Shown here one piece after another: positions 52,595 to 61,834 of a stretch of 64,000 nt of DNA (positions are counted from its first letter, which is position 1; the number at the start of each line of letters is the position of its first letter). A model generated the notes under the pieces. The model saw only the letters and a list, made by a program, of their open reading frames with translations, was not told where the DNA came from and did no database searches. The stretch covers positions 35,988 to 99,987 of the forward strand of contig CAITIQ010000173.1 in the NCBI GenBank assembly GCA_903892415.1, written 5' to 3'. Source of the stretch: an uncultured delta proteobacterium (GTDB lineage: Bacteria > Myxococcota_A > Polyangia > Polyangiales > Polyangiaceae). Made by a program: the position numbers and the translations under genes.

Positions 52595-53593
52595 TCAGTC
52601 ACAAACGGAGAGGTTGATCGCTGCCGCGTCCCCTTCACTGACGGTGATGTAATTGAGGCCGCCCTCGATGAACGCCACGGCCTCTCCCTGGGCCTCCTCG
52701 GCTACCGGGGCCTCACACGGCTCTGTCGCGAGCGCCGCCTCGACTCCGCTGCCTGCATAGTAGTATAGCGAGCCATAGGTGCGTACGAGCAGGCCTTGGC
52801 CATCCGGGCGGACGTCGGCGGCGGTGAACAGGTTGCCGTCCGGCGCAGGCACATCGAAGAGGCGTTTGGCGACCGACTCGACCCCAACTGTATCAATGCG
52901 ATAAAGGCCCGGCGTCCCGCTGGTCTTGGTGAGTAGATACATATTCCCCGAGCTCGGCTCGACCACGAACGCTTCGCAGTTGTTGCTCCCATCTTCGTAG
53001 GAGAAGGGGATGACCGTGGCTGTGGTTTGGGTCGAGGTGAACGCCTCCGGCTCGGCCACGCGATAAATGCGATAGTCGTCCCGCTGCTCGAGGTTGTCGC
53101 CCACGTCAGCGATATAGAGGCAGCTGCCTTCTGGGCATGCGCCGATCGCGAGGTCCTCCATATCGACGGCGTTCACGTTGCTGATCTCGAGCTCTGCCAG
53201 CGGCGCGCCGCCGAGATCCATGGCGTAGAACATAGACGCGCTGCCCGAATCTTCATGCAGGTAAACCGCGCCGGGGTGCAGCACGCTGGCTGCGAGTCCC
53301 GAGGTCTCGTTGATGTCCGGGTGCATCACCGCACCGACCTCGATCGTCGACGTGCAATCGCACGGGTTGGGTAACGCGGGCCCGCCGCCGGCTCCGCCCA
53401 TGCCGCCTGTATCAGCGCCGCCGTTGCCCCCAGCGTCACTGCCACCGTTTCCAGCGCTACCGCCCGTCGTCGTGGTCGCCAGGCCGCCGCCTTCCGAACC
53501 ACCGCCGCCAGTGTCCGCGCCGCCATCCGCTGGGCCGCTATCCCCGCAGCCCAGCGACGATAGACAGATAAACAACAGCAGGGCGCGTTTCAT
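52595..53593 (-). CDS. Lipoprotein with esterase/phytase-like propeller
   Basis: The 332-residue protein has a signal with LSSLGC, a Gly-rich linker to ~residue 75 and then a beta-propeller-like domain. The signature NETSGLAAS...PGAVYLHEDSG, DMEDLAIG, LYIADVGDN and YRIYRVAEPE matches a widespread family of secreted propellers (often annotated esterase-like or phytase-like). Calcium-binding acidic residues are present, but no catalytic triad can be assigned. It is presumably in the envelope. Confidence 0.8.
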   Translation of the reverse strand: MKRALLLFICLSSLGCGDSGPADGGADTGGGGSEGGGLATTTTGGSAGNGGSDAGGNGGADTGGMGGAGGGPALPNPCDCTSTIEVGAVMHPDINETSGLAASVLHPGAVYLHEDSGSASMFYAMDLGGAPLAELEISNVNAVDMEDLAIGACPEGSCLYIADVGDNLEQRDDYRIYRVAEPEAFTSTQTTATVIPFSYEDGSNNCEAFVVEPSSGNMYLLTKTSGTPGLYRIDTVGVESVAKRLFDVPAPDGNLFTAADVRPDGQGLLVRTYGSLYYYAGSGVEAALATEPCEAPVAEEAQGEAVAFIEGGLNYITVSEGDAAAINLSVCD

Positions 53594-53625
53594 AGGGTGC
53601 GCCCCACTCTACAGGAACGAGGTCC

Positions 53626-54045
53626 TCAAGGGCATGAGTCGGCTGCGGACGCTTCGGGACTGAAGTCGAGGACGTCGTCGCAGTCTTGCTGACTCTGCGA
53701 ACAGACGCACGAGTCGCCTTCCGGATCGGCGAAGTAGACACAGCAAACCCAGTCGCTGCCGCAATCCTCTAACGGATAGTCGAACCCGAGCTGGTCACAC
53801 TGGCACCCGTCCCCCTGAATAAAGCACTCCCACGGGGAGTTGGACGTGCCCGAAGAGGAGCTAGACATCGTGCTCGAGCTCGATACTTCCGTGGACGAAC
53901 TGTCTGTGCCGGTGCCGGCTCCAGCACCGGAGCTCGAACTGGAGGCGCCGCCAGCGCCGGAGGTGGCGGTCGATCCACCGGAATCACCACAATTCAATCC
54001 GGTCAGGGAGATCGCGAGAACGAAGAGGCGATGCGAGAGGGCCAT
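53626..54045 (-). CDS. Small Cys-rich lipoprotein
   Basis: The 139-residue product has a signal with lipobox SLTGLNC, a Ser/Gly/Thr linker to ~residue 70 and a compact domain with nine cysteines (ECFIQGDGCQCDQLG, EDCGSDWVCCVYF, SCVCSQSQQDCDD, DSCP). Cys-rich domains of this kind with a Trp-Cys-Cys centre recur in myxobacterial lipoproteins. No function is known. Confidence 0.72.
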   Translation of the reverse strand: MALSHRLFVLAISLTGLNCGDSGGSTATSGAGGASSSSSGAGAGTGTDSSSTEVSSSSTMSSSSSGTSNSPWECFIQGDGCQCDQLGFDYPLEDCGSDWVCCVYFADPEGDSCVCSQSQQDCDDVLDFSPEASAADSCP

Positions 54046-54225
54046 GCGTGCGCACGTTAATAAAGAGTTAGCGACGCGAACACTCGGGTTCCCTGGCGCT
54101 CCAGGCAGAGCCTATTTGCGGCCCCGAAAGGCGGTATTCCGCGGCCCTATCGGTGAGGATTGAGTGCTCGGATTCCGCTTTTGGCTGCGAGTCGAGTGGC
54201 CGGCTCAGCGAGAGCGGTGGAACGG

Positions 54226-54861
54226 TTAGTTGAAGGTCAGCAGCTGCGCCTGCGTGCGGACCAGCTTGGCGTTGGGCCAGCGGGTGCGTGCGGCCTCGAG
54301 CGTTGCGCGGGCCTGCTCTTCGCTGTCCCCGGCGAACACGGCGAGGATGTTTTCGGTCCGGGCGATCCCGGCGTAACCAACGCGGCTCTGGCTGCAGCCG
54401 TGGTGAGAGGCGAACACCCGGAGGTCGCCAAAGTGCTTTTGCGCCTCGAGCCGCGCGACCTCCGAGAAGAAGCCGCCACAAGCGCGCGTTGGTTCTACCT
54501 CGAGCCCGATGTTGCCATCGTCAGGCACTGCCTGCTGCGTTTCGAGGATCACGGCATAGAACGGTAGCGAGTCCAGCGAATCGCGCAGCGCTTGCACCTC
54601 GGGGGTGAACGGCAACTCATTCGGCTCAAAGTTATGGACCAATGCCTTTGGGCAAGCGTGGCTCACGCGACCGCAAACAACGTTGGGGCTGAGCATGCGC
54701 AAGATCTCGGCGTCGGCGGTCGCGAAATCGGTGATCGCGGCGGCCGCAGCAGGAGGCGCCTCGCGCTCCGGCGCAACGGTGGCGCCCGCACAGCCAACGA
54801 GCACGAGCGAGATGAGCGCACGGCGCAGGGCAGGGCAGAGGGTCGCCGCCAAGATGGTCAT
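54226..54861 (-). CDS. Lipoprotein, unknown family
   Basis: ATG 54861 (MTILAATLCPALRR) gives a signal with LVLVGC at ~residue 24. The frame extends 76 codons upstream into the neighbouring gene's territory without signal character. The 211-residue protein has an alpha/beta domain with three cysteines (NVVCGRVSHACPK, HHGCSQ) and a C-terminal segment TLEAARTRWPNAKLVRTQAQ that looks like a small helical hairpin. No family is recognised. Confidence 0.7.
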   Translation of the reverse strand: MTILAATLCPALRRALISLVLVGCAGATVAPEREAPPAAAAAITDFATADAEILRMLSPNVVCGRVSHACPKALVHNFEPNELPFTPEVQALRDSLDSLPFYAVILETQQAVPDDGNIGLEVEPTRACGGFFSEVARLEAQKHFGDLRVFASHHGCSQSRVGYAGIARTENILAVFAGDSEEQARATLEAARTRWPNAKLVRTQAQLLTFN

Positions 54862-54869
54862 AGGGGTTC

Positions 54870-56162
54870 TCACGGCGAGCAGCTCACCTTTGCTACACCA
54901 ACGCTCTTGTTCACGTCGGCAGTCCAGGCCAACAGCAGATGACGTTGGTCCGGGGAGGTCACCATGCGGAGTTTGCCCGCGAGCCAGGCTGCTTGCGTAG
55001 GGATCGACGTCTCGGCCACGACCGTTCCGTCGGCTCGAACGCGGCGAACCAAGATCAGAGGTGCGCTCGGATCGATCGAGTCCACCCACGCGATCACGAG
55101 ATCCTCCTCCATGGCGGCCGCCGCGACGGTGTTCGTGGCGATACCGCTCCCGGTCAGCGTGATCGGTCCCGACCCGCGCGGCTGAAGCCCGCCACCTTGG
55201 TCGAGCAAGTACGCCTGGATCGGAGGCAGGTCCTCCGAGGTGGAGCCGTCGGTTTGGAAGACCGCATAGGCGCCAAAGCCTGTGGACGCGAGCTCCAGAT
55301 GCAGCAGCGGCTCGGCCTGGGTGAGCACCGCCGCCTGCGCGAGATTGAAGCTCGCGTCAGCGGCGCCTGTGGCCTCGTAACGCATCGTGACCAGGCTCAA
55401 CCCGGGTTGCGGCACCTGCGCGAAGCAAGACTGCCCGGGGGCGAGTGAATCGGCGTAAGCAACGACGACGTTGTTGCCCTTCAACACCGCTGACGCGAGC
55501 GTCTTGCTCCCGAGGCAGATCGCCGGACCATGCGACGCGGCGAACGCCGGCAGTGCATGCGAGCCGACGTTGAGCAGCCCGCCTTCGTCGAGCGCGTAAA
55601 GCGCGCGGCTGCCGACGTCGACCGCGTAAAGCGGCTTGCCCACAGAGTCGAAGGTCGGGCTTGGCGGCGTACCGGTGAAGAGCTCGCGCAGTAGGCCGGT
55701 CCCGCCGAGCGAGTCACGGAAGAGCGCGACCGGCCCGAGCGCACCCTGCCCAACGACGAAGGCGCTAGCCGCCGTGGTGAGCTCGGTGATCTTGTCGAAG
55801 GGGTGGGGCCATACGTCGAGATCGATCGTCGCATCGCCGACGAGCGCTCCACTCTGCGCCAGCCACGCGACGAACAGCCGCCCATCCGGCATGACCCCGA
55901 CCTCAGGCTCGGTCGCGTTCTGGCCGGCAGGGATCGGGTAGGCCTCGCCGTCGACGACGAAGCTCGTGCAAGGGGTGCCCGCGCCGGTTCCGCCCGCGCC
56001 GGTGCCGCTCGAAGCGGGGCTCGAGGGCGACGAGGACGGCCCCGGACCTGCGGCGCCCCCGCTCGTGACGTCGCTCCCGTCGACCTCGAGCGCGTCACGA
56101 GCGCCGCACGAAGCGAGCAGGCTGAGCACGACGGCTGTGGATCCGACGCGGAAGCGAAGCAT
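54870..56162 (-). CDS. Predicted propeller-type lipoprotein
   Basis: The 430-residue protein has a signal with LSLLASC, a Gly/Ser linker and a domain of repeated strands with Trp/Asp turns (GRLFVAWLAQSGA, LVIAWVDSIDPSAP, RHLLLAWTADVNKS). These resemble BNR/sialidase-type blades (pattern V-A-W-x-D). Three cysteines are present (GTPCTSF, ICLGSK, VSCSP). It is probably an envelope-anchored beta-propeller of unknown binding partner. Confidence 0.75.
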   Translation of the reverse strand: MLRFRVGSTAVVLSLLASCGARDALEVDGSDVTSGGAAGPGPSSSPSSPASSGTGAGGTGAGTPCTSFVVDGEAYPIPAGQNATEPEVGVMPDGRLFVAWLAQSGALVGDATIDLDVWPHPFDKITELTTAASAFVVGQGALGPVALFRDSLGGTGLLRELFTGTPPSPTFDSVGKPLYAVDVGSRALYALDEGGLLNVGSHALPAFAASHGPAICLGSKTLASAVLKGNNVVVAYADSLAPGQSCFAQVPQPGLSLVTMRYEATGAADASFNLAQAAVLTQAEPLLHLELASTGFGAYAVFQTDGSTSEDLPPIQAYLLDQGGGLQPRGSGPITLTGSGIATNTVAAAAMEEDLVIAWVDSIDPSAPLILVRRVRADGTVVAETSIPTQAAWLAGKLRMVTSPDQRHLLLAWTADVNKSVGVAKVSCSP

Positions 56163-56260
56163 ATTTGCGAGCGTAGCAACTCTGCGCGCGCGGCGTGTTC
56201 TTCCAATGCAGGCCAGTGAAGCTCACGCGGAGCAACCTCGCCGTGGTTCCTGCGTCTAGC

Positions 56261-56953
56261 ATGTTCGAGATGGTCAAAGCCGTAGCTGCGGACGCCTGGC
56301 GCGTGCTCACGTTTCGCGCCTCGCGCGAGCAGCTGCTTGCGCTCGACACGCGCCATCTGCTCTTCGGCTTCGTTTGCACCTGGTTGGTAGGAATGGGCCG
56401 CTATTGGGATGATCCGAGGGCGCATCTCGCTCAGCGGCTGGGCGTTGGCTCGCTCGTGTACGTGGTGCTGCTAGCGCTCGGGCTTTACCTGGTGATGCTG
56501 CCGCTCTCGCCCAGCGATTGGAGCTTCAAGCGGCTGCTCACCTTCATCACCCTGGTTTCGCCTCCTGCGGCGCTGTACGCGATCCCTGTCGAACGCTTCT
56601 TCTCGAACGAGCTCGCCCGCTCGATGAACGCCTGGTTCTTGGCCACCGTCGCGCTCTGGCGTGTGACGCTCTTGTTCCACTACTTGGCGCGGCTCGCGCG
56701 CTTTCGCTGGTACGAGATCCTGATCGCGGGGCTGTTACCGCTGACCGCCATCGTCACCGCGCTGTTCTTGCTCAACCTCGAGCACGTCACCTTCGACCTG
56801 ATGGGCGGCATACGGGACTCATCCGGCAACGACCGCGCGTACGCGATCCTGTTCTGGTTGACGCTCTTGTCCACCCAGCTCTTCCTCCCGCTGTTCATCG
56901 CCTATCTCGCGCTGGCCATCGTCAAACGGATCAAACGTAGGAGCCGATCGTGA
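56261..56953 (+). CDS. Five-helix membrane protein (Yip1-like)
   Basis: The ATG at 56261 ([15 protein letters not shown]) gives a 230-residue product with five hydrophobic helices ([83 protein letters not shown]). The amphipathic start and helix layout recall the Yip1-like/RDD-style membrane family, but no diagnostic motif is visible. Its stop overlaps the methyltransferase start by 4 bp (GTGA), so the two are co-translated. Confidence 0.75.
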   Translation: MFEMVKAVAADAWRVLTFRASREQLLALDTRHLLFGFVCTWLVGMGRYWDDPRAHLAQRLGVGSLVYVVLLALGLYLVMLPLSPSDWSFKRLLTFITLVSPPAALYAIPVERFFSNELARSMNAWFLATVALWRVTLLFHYLARLARFRWYEILIAGLLPLTAIVTALFLLNLEHVTFDLMGGIRDSSGNDRAYAILFWLTLLSTQLFLPLFIAYLALAIVKRIKRRSRS

Positions 56954-57570
56954 CCGAGTTCTGGGAGTCCGCCTTCAGCAAGATGCAAACGGCCTGGGGG
57001 CTCGAGCCCACGCTCTCGGCGGGGCTCGCTTGTGAGACCTTCCGTCGGGCGGGCGCCAAAGACGTGCTGATCCCCGGCATCGGTTACGGCCGCAACGCCA
57101 AGCCATTTCTCGAGCGCGGTATGTCAGTTAGCGGCATCGAGATCTCGGAGACGGCCATCGGGCTGGCCCGCACAAAGCTCGCGCTCGAGATCCCCATCGT
57201 GCACGGTTCGGTGACCGATATGCCCTTCGATGAACGTCAATACGACGGCATCTTTTGTTACGGCATGCTCTATCTGCTCGACGCGGCCGGGCGTGAAAAG
57301 ATGTTGGGAGATTGTTATCGCCAGCTGCGGCCCGGCGGGCAGATGATCTTCACCGTCATCTCCAAGAAGGCCCCCATGTACGGCCTCGGGCCCAAGCTCG
57401 GGGAGGACTGGTATGAGCGGCTACCCAACTTGCCGATGTACTTCTATTCGGCTGAATCGGTGCAGCGTGAGTTCGGCCCGCACGGTCTCGTCGAGTGGAG
57501 CGAGATCGACGAGCCGGCCCACGGCTCCGAGACGTTGCCGTTCCTTCACGTCGTTTGCAAACGCGCTTAA
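56950..57570 (+). CDS. Class I SAM-dependent methyltransferase
   Basis: The 206-residue protein starts at a GTG overlapping the previous stop. Motif I is [15 protein letters not shown] (~residues 38-52), followed by [31 protein letters not shown] and [15 protein letters not shown] (the post-motif strands). Typical of small-molecule/UbiE-like methyltransferases. Its 3' end overlaps the convergent DUF1295 gene by 4 bp. Coupling to a membrane protein suggests a membrane-lipid or quinone substrate, which is inference. Confidence 0.85.
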   Translation: MTEFWESAFSKMQTAWGLEPTLSAGLACETFRRAGAKDVLIPGIGYGRNAKPFLERGMSVSGIEISETAIGLARTKLALEIPIVHGSVTDMPFDERQYDGIFCYGMLYLLDAAGREKMLGDCYRQLRPGGQMIFTVISKKAPMYGLGPKLGEDWYERLPNLPMYFYSAESVQREFGPHGLVEWSEIDEPAHGSETLPFLHVVCKRA

Positions 57571-58478
57571 GACTTGGGCGGCCAGGGGATCAGCATCGAG
57601 ACTCGGCGCTGCAGGTCTGCATACTCGGGGCGACGAGCGACCGAGCGCTTCTCCATCATCGGGATGGAGGCGAAGACGAAGAGGACGATCATGGTGACAG
57701 GGCCAGCGGCGGTCCACCATGCATCCGCTTTGCTGGCGGTGAGGCCTATCACCCAAACACCAACCCAGAAGGCGATCTCACCAAAGTAATTGGGGTGGCG
57801 TGACCAGCCCCACAGGCCCACTTCGCAGGTGCGGCTGGTGGTGTGGCCAGCGAGCTGCGCGACGCGGAAGGCGCGCATTTGTTCGTCAGCGAGGTACTCG
57901 ATGACGGTGGCCGCGATGGCGATGGCCGCGCCGATGAAGTCGAGCGGGCCGAGCGGCGCCGAGCTTGTCGCGGCCGGCCACATCGCGAGGCAGCCGAGGA
58001 AGGTGCACACGGTGGGAAACAAGTGAATGCCGCCCAGGCTCACAGCCCAATAGGCGCGCGGGAACTGCTTGCGGAAGTTGACGTAGCGCCAATCCTCGTG
58101 CGCGAGGCCGGTCCAACCGCGCATCCAGTTCACGGTCAAACGCAGCGCCCAAAAGCCGACCACCGCGATCATCAGCCCTTGGCGCGCGTTGAGCCCCACC
58201 ACGCCGGGCAAGCCGGAGAACGGCAAATATGCCGCGAGCACGATCGGCATCACGCTCCAATACGGATCGTAAAAGCTCGAGTTGTCGAAGGCGCGGCTGA
58301 ATCCGAACACCACCAGCGTTGCCGCCACGTCGGCCAAGAACAACGCCCAAAGCGGATGCATCGGCGGCGCAAAGCGCATCACCGCCCAGGCAGCGCCCAG
58401 CGAAAGCACATACGAGACAGCCACCAAAACAAAGGCGCGTGGCGGAGCTTGAAGAAAGGACGTGGACGGAGCGCTCAT
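57567..58478 (-). CDS. DUF1295 / steroid 5-alpha-reductase-like membrane protein
   Basis: ATG 58478 ([13 protein letters not shown]) gives 303 residues. The body has many helices and the DUF1295 signature [45 protein letters not shown] and the C-terminal [27 protein letters not shown]. This is the membrane-bound NADPH-dependent reductase family related to steroid 5-alpha-reductases and isoprenylcysteine methyltransferases. The C-terminal RHPNYFGE motif binds the cofactor in relatives. Substrate unknown. Confidence 0.9.
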   Translation of the reverse strand: MSAPSTSFLQAPPRAFVLVAVSYVLSLGAAWAVMRFAPPMHPLWALFLADVAATLVVFGFSRAFDNSSFYDPYWSVMPIVLAAYLPFSGLPGVVGLNARQGLMIAVVGFWALRLTVNWMRGWTGLAHEDWRYVNFRKQFPRAYWAVSLGGIHLFPTVCTFLGCLAMWPAATSSAPLGPLDFIGAAIAIAATVIEYLADEQMRAFRVAQLAGHTTSRTCEVGLWGWSRHPNYFGEIAFWVGVWVIGLTASKADAWWTAAGPVTMIVLFVFASIPMMEKRSVARRPEYADLQRRVSMLIPWPPKS

Positions 58479-58740
58479 TCGGGGCGCAGGGTAAGCACAG
58501 CGCGCGCGGGGGGCGAAGCCGTTGTTGAAGCCGCGAGGAAGCCGCCCTCCTCGATGCCCGCGTCTCAGGTGGCTCATCTATCCTGGATGGTGCGCTAGAT
58601 AATAATCTAAAATGACGCTTTTGCCTGCTGCCTGCGCCCTAGGCACACTCGGCTACAGGCAGCTTTGATGTGCTTTGACGTCGGGCGAGTTGACAGCTCT
58701 GGCCTGGTCGTGCGACAGCATGGAGGTCACGCTGATTAGC

Positions 58741-58758
58741 TGACGGCTCGAGCCGTCA
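58741..58758. promoter_or_regulatory. Perfect 18-bp palindrome 10 bp before a start codon
   Basis: TGACGGCTCGAGCCGTCA at 58741-58758 is a perfect inverted repeat with no loop. It ends 10 bp before the ATG at 58769. Its position just upstream of a start suggests an operator or a 5' mRNA hairpin of the BNR-like lipoprotein gene. No matching regulator gene is adjacent. Confidence 0.5.
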
Positions 58759-58772
58759 ACGAGGGACTATGC

Positions 58773-59753
58773 ATGTACGCTGGTCAATTATTAGCCTGTT
58801 TGGGATCGCCGCCTGTGCCAATGTGGGGGGGGGGTAGTGAGAAAGAGGATACTGTAGTTGCGTCGGCAGCCAATGACTCCGACTTTGAACAAGAAGAGTT
58901 AGGCGAGGCCGCTCAGGAGGTTTCGCTGAGCAAGACCGAGGTCACGCTGGCCAACAGCCCGTCCAAGAACTTGCTCAGCTCCACCGCAGCCTTCATCAAG
59001 GCTCAAAACGGCGCTGACGGGACTAACGAAGTAATGGGAAGCGCGCTGATCGCCTTTGCACGAGCGGAGACCTCCGGCACGCGGGTAGGTTGGGTGAGGA
59101 ACAGCGGTTGGACCATTGCCAACCCCACCTGGAATCCGCCGCTTATGTCCGACTCGAGCAACAGCAGTGTACGCTGGCCGAGGCCGGACAATGCATGCGA
59201 CTCCTACACCTTTTTGACCGACTGCGGTGGACCCGGCCCCAACTCGTGGGCCACGGCTGGTAAGTATGGTGGAGAGCCGATCGCCCTTTCGACTGGCTTG
59301 GATGGCGTAGCGGCGATTGTCTCCACTTGTGGCACGCTCAGTACGGTGGATGAGGACGTTTGCATCACCACCTCCCGCGATGGTGGCGGCAACTTTACGC
59401 AAAGTCTGATTCTCAGCGTTCCAAGTGAGCAATTGGAGGATACGGCTGGCGCGGTTGACCCAGAAAGTGTGCACGCATCCACCGCGTTCATGCCACAAAC
59501 CTCCAGTGGCATTGCTGGGCAGGTCAGCCTGCCTATCTATGTAACCTGGCGCAACTTCGACACCTTATCGGGAGGTGGAGGGGACTGGTGGTTTACGCGG
59601 GTACTCGTTGGTGTGGACGGTACCATCGCCGAGTCCAGCCCGCCGCGGCGGTTGAATATGATTGCCGACGGCCAAAACGCCGAGCACGCCCAACAAGGTC
59701 AGCATCTTTGGTACCAGCGTATTGGGCCTCGAGCGCATCTACGTGGCTTTTAG
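58773..59753 (+). CDS. Secreted BNR-like lipoprotein, N-terminal part of a frame-broken gene
   Basis: The ATG at 58769 begins a clear lipoprotein signal, MHVRWSIISLFGIAAC, but a G10 run at 58825-58834 sends it to a TAG at 58835-58837. With nine G the signal would join the frame listed here, which begins at a second ATG (58773) but has no signal of its own. The body (VTLANSPSKNLLSSTAAF, DVCITTSRDGGGNFTQ, WRNFDTLSGGGGDWWFT) looks like sialidase/BNR blades. It loses frame again near 59690. The gene is therefore phase-variable, decayed or misassembled. Confidence 0.7.
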   Translation: MYAGQLLACLGSPPVPMWGGGSEKEDTVVASAANDSDFEQEELGEAAQEVSLSKTEVTLANSPSKNLLSSTAAFIKAQNGADGTNEVMGSALIAFARAETSGTRVGWVRNSGWTIANPTWNPPLMSDSSNSSVRWPRPDNACDSYTFLTDCGGPGPNSWATAGKYGGEPIALSTGLDGVAAIVSTCGTLSTVDEDVCITTSRDGGGNFTQSLILSVPSEQLEDTAGAVDPESVHASTAFMPQTSSGIAGQVSLPIYVTWRNFDTLSGGGGDWWFTRVLVGVDGTIAESSPPRRLNMIADGQNAEHAQQGQHLWYQRIGPRAHLRGF

Positions 59754-60627
59754 CGAGCATGCCGACACCTCTCTTGTAACCTGCAACGGGCCAGCTGGCG
59801 GGGCTGCTCCCGACCCGACCGATACCGTCAGTTACTACGTCAGCCAGTCCAATGATCTGGGCCAGAGTTTTGGCTGCTTCAGCGCGCTCGATGACACCGC
59901 CTGCTTCAATGGTGATGCGGCTGGTACACCGAAGACCTTGATTGCGACTGAACCCGCGTGGCAACGATGTGTTGGCCCGGACCGACTTACTTCATCCACC
60001 AGCACCATCAGAACCCGAACCATCAATAGCTCTCGTATCGCGGTTGGTGTGGCCAATGCTGCCGTGAACAATGAGCCAAAAGGGGACGGAGCGAATCAAT
60101 TCTGGTTCTTTGCCTTGGGGCGGACCTTTAGCGGCAAGCAGCGTATCCAGGTGTATCGCGCAGGCGGCTTCAGCGGCGTTGGCGTTCTCAGTGATACCGC
60201 CACAAGCTTTCGCGGTGTAACAACTTCGCTGGACGAGACGATGCTGATCGACTCCTGGTCCCCGACCATGACTATTATGCAAAAAATAGGTGCCGATCAG
60301 GGTAGAGGCGCACTCACCTGGCGTAACGGTCTAACGGGCGGAGGCAACAACCTAACCGTTCGCGGGCTTGATTGGCGCAATCAAGCCGCAGCCAGCTCCA
60401 CCATCGTCAATCTGTTCAACGTCTCGTTGGCGGCCAGCCCGTTCGAGAATAAGCTCGGTACGCGTATGGGGCTGGCTACCTATCAGGGGTGTAATGGCAG
60501 TGGGATTCAGTTCTGTCCGTCTAGTACCCAGTTTACTTGGCCGGCGATCCCATTCTTTGCGACTTGGTCTGACGGTCGCAGCGCCGGGACCAACTACGAC
60601 ATCCGCACGCGAGGGTTTGACCTATGA
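59662..60627 (+). CDS. C-terminal part of the frame-broken BNR-like lipoprotein
   Basis: The real coding begins about 59690-59700 with VSIFGTSVLGLERIYVAF, in a frame shifted by one from the upstream part; the nominal TTG start at 59662 is only the first start-like codon. Further blades follow (VSYYVSQSNDLGQSFGCF, RIAVGVANAAVNN) and the end WSDGRSAGTNYDIRTRGF is a typical BNR/Asp-box-like closing segment. Its stop overlaps the next lipoprotein start by 4 bp (ATGA). Together with 58769-59753 this was one ~610-residue envelope protein. Confidence 0.7.
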   Translation: MPTAKTPSTPNKVSIFGTSVLGLERIYVAFSEHADTSLVTCNGPAGGAAPDPTDTVSYYVSQSNDLGQSFGCFSALDDTACFNGDAAGTPKTLIATEPAWQRCVGPDRLTSSTSTIRTRTINSSRIAVGVANAAVNNEPKGDGANQFWFFALGRTFSGKQRIQVYRAGGFSGVGVLSDTATSFRGVTTSLDETMLIDSWSPTMTIMQKIGADQGRGALTWRNGLTGGGNNLTVRGLDWRNQAAASSTIVNLFNVSLAASPFENKLGTRMGLATYQGCNGSGIQFCPSSTQFTWPAIPFFATWSDGRSAGTNYDIRTRGFDL

Positions 60628-60995
60628 AGCGCGCAATTCTTTTGGCGGTTCTACTGGCTTGCGAGACTGAAATCAGCACCGACGACGAAAGCGGTGGGAG
60701 TGATAGCGGAGGAACTGGCGCCGGGGCTGGCTCCAGCTCGTCGAATGGCGGAACGCCGCAGGGTATTAAGACCTGCGAGGAAATGTGTGCCATTGCTATT
60801 GGCGAGTACGGCTGCGAAAATTGCTATTGCGCACCAGGGGCTAAGGAGTATCCCGAGTGCGTCGACGAAGCAGAGGCAGTGTATTCTTGCGCGGTTGAGC
60901 GCATATTTCCGTCGGGAGAATGCGGTGGTGCGCAATGCAAGGAGTATGTGGAACTTTATGATAGGTGCTATACTGACCATACGTACGATCAGTAA
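60624..60995 (+). CDS. Small Cys-rich lipoprotein
   Basis: The 123-residue product has a very short signal (KRAILLAVLLAC), a Gly/Ser/Asp linker and a domain with nine cysteines (TCEEMCAIAIGEYGCENCYC, ECVDEA, YSCAVER, ECGGAQCKEY, RCYTD). The 4-bp ATGA overlap links it to the BNR-like gene. It may be a binding subunit for that protein; inferred from linkage only. Confidence 0.78.
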   Translation: MKRAILLAVLLACETEISTDDESGGSDSGGTGAGAGSSSSNGGTPQGIKTCEEMCAIAIGEYGCENCYCAPGAKEYPECVDEAEAVYSCAVERIFPSGECGGAQCKEYVELYDRCYTDHTYDQ

Positions 60996-61042
60996 TCAGG
61001 CGTGGGGGGCTTTGCTCTCTCGCTAATGTAAATATAGAATGT

Positions 61043-61079
61043 AGTTCGGTGCTCGGGGTGGCTGGTCGGGTGCCGAACT
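61043..61079. terminator. Hairpin between convergent genes, possible terminator
   Basis: AGTTCGG at 61043-61049 pairs with CCGAACT at 61073-61079 around a GC-rich loop. It lies in the 227-bp gap between two convergent genes (stops at 60995 and 61223), where a bidirectional terminator is expected. There is no T tract, so a factor-independent terminator is not assured. Confidence 0.3.
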
Positions 61080-61222
61080 GTCTGTTTCCTGAGGGCTTGT
61101 GTAGGGTAAGGTTACTATGTACACCCAACGTTACTGACGATTCTACAGGTCTGAGTACCTCGTAATCAATGCTGCCAGGAGCATTGGGGCAAGTAGTATG
61201 CTGGTTGTTTGGCGCATCCCCA

Positions 61223-61810
61223 TCACCAGGCGAATGGCCGCCCGTACGCTTCACTGGCCGCCGCGAGCGCGCGTTTCCGGCGGCCGAGGAGCAGCGCGAG
61301 GGGCTTGAGCAGCCCGGCGAAGAGCAGCCGTTGCAACCACCGGGGCGGGCCGTGGACGTACAGATCGACGTCCCCGAGGAAGGGCGCGATGTCCAGCGTG
61401 CCCATCTCCCGGCCGTACTTCCAAGCGAAGCCGCTCATCAGCCTGAACCAAGCCTCATTGCGGCCGGCCGGGCGATACTCGACCGCGCACTGCAGCTCCT
61501 CCTCCCCGGCGTTGAACAGCGAGTGCACGGTGCCTGGCTCGAGCACGAGCTCTTCACCTGGGCGCAGGGTGCGCGTTTGCTCGCCGATGGTCACCGTCAG
61601 CTCGCCGCGCAGGCAGCGAAAGTGCTCCCTCTGCCCGGCATGGCAGTGCTTCATCGGTACGCCGCCGCGCGGCTCGACAAAGAACTCAAACGCCAACACC
61701 TCGCCGCTGCTCTCCGCGCTGGTGCGGGTGAAGACGAAGCGCTCGCCTGAATAGGGGAGGGCCGCTTCACGCTCGCCCAGACGTGGTTTTTGCTGGTTGG
61801 CTGAACTCAC
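61223..61810 (-). CDS. Cupin-domain protein
   Basis: The 195-residue protein has a single cupin barrel at residues ~35-110. The metal-binding motif is GGVPMKHCHAGQREHFRCLRGE, so three histidines and a glutamate are available. The second motif LRPGEELVLEPGTVHSLFNAG supplies the last His. The C-terminus (~65 residues) has two hydrophobic helices. It is divergent from TetR across a palindromic gap, so it is probably the TetR target; the reaction is unknown. Confidence 0.85.
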   Translation of the reverse strand: MSSANQQKPRLGEREAALPYSGERFVFTRTSAESSGEVLAFEFFVEPRGGVPMKHCHAGQREHFRCLRGELTVTIGEQTRTLRPGEELVLEPGTVHSLFNAGEEELQCAVEYRPAGRNEAWFRLMSGFAWKYGREMGTLDIAPFLGDVDLYVHGPPRWLQRLLFAGLLKPLALLLGRRKRALAAASEAYGRPFAW

Positions 61811-61834
61811 GTCATACAGTATGACAACTGTATG
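61811..61834. promoter_or_regulatory. Overlapping palindromes, TetR operator candidate
   Basis: GTCATA-CAG-TATGAC at 61811-61825 is a perfect dyad, and CATACAGT (61813-61820) with ACTGTATG (61827-61834) is a second interlocked one. The 21-bp gap between the two divergent starts holds both, and the second overlaps the TetR start at 61832. This layout is typical of an autorepressing TetR operator. Confidence 0.7.
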
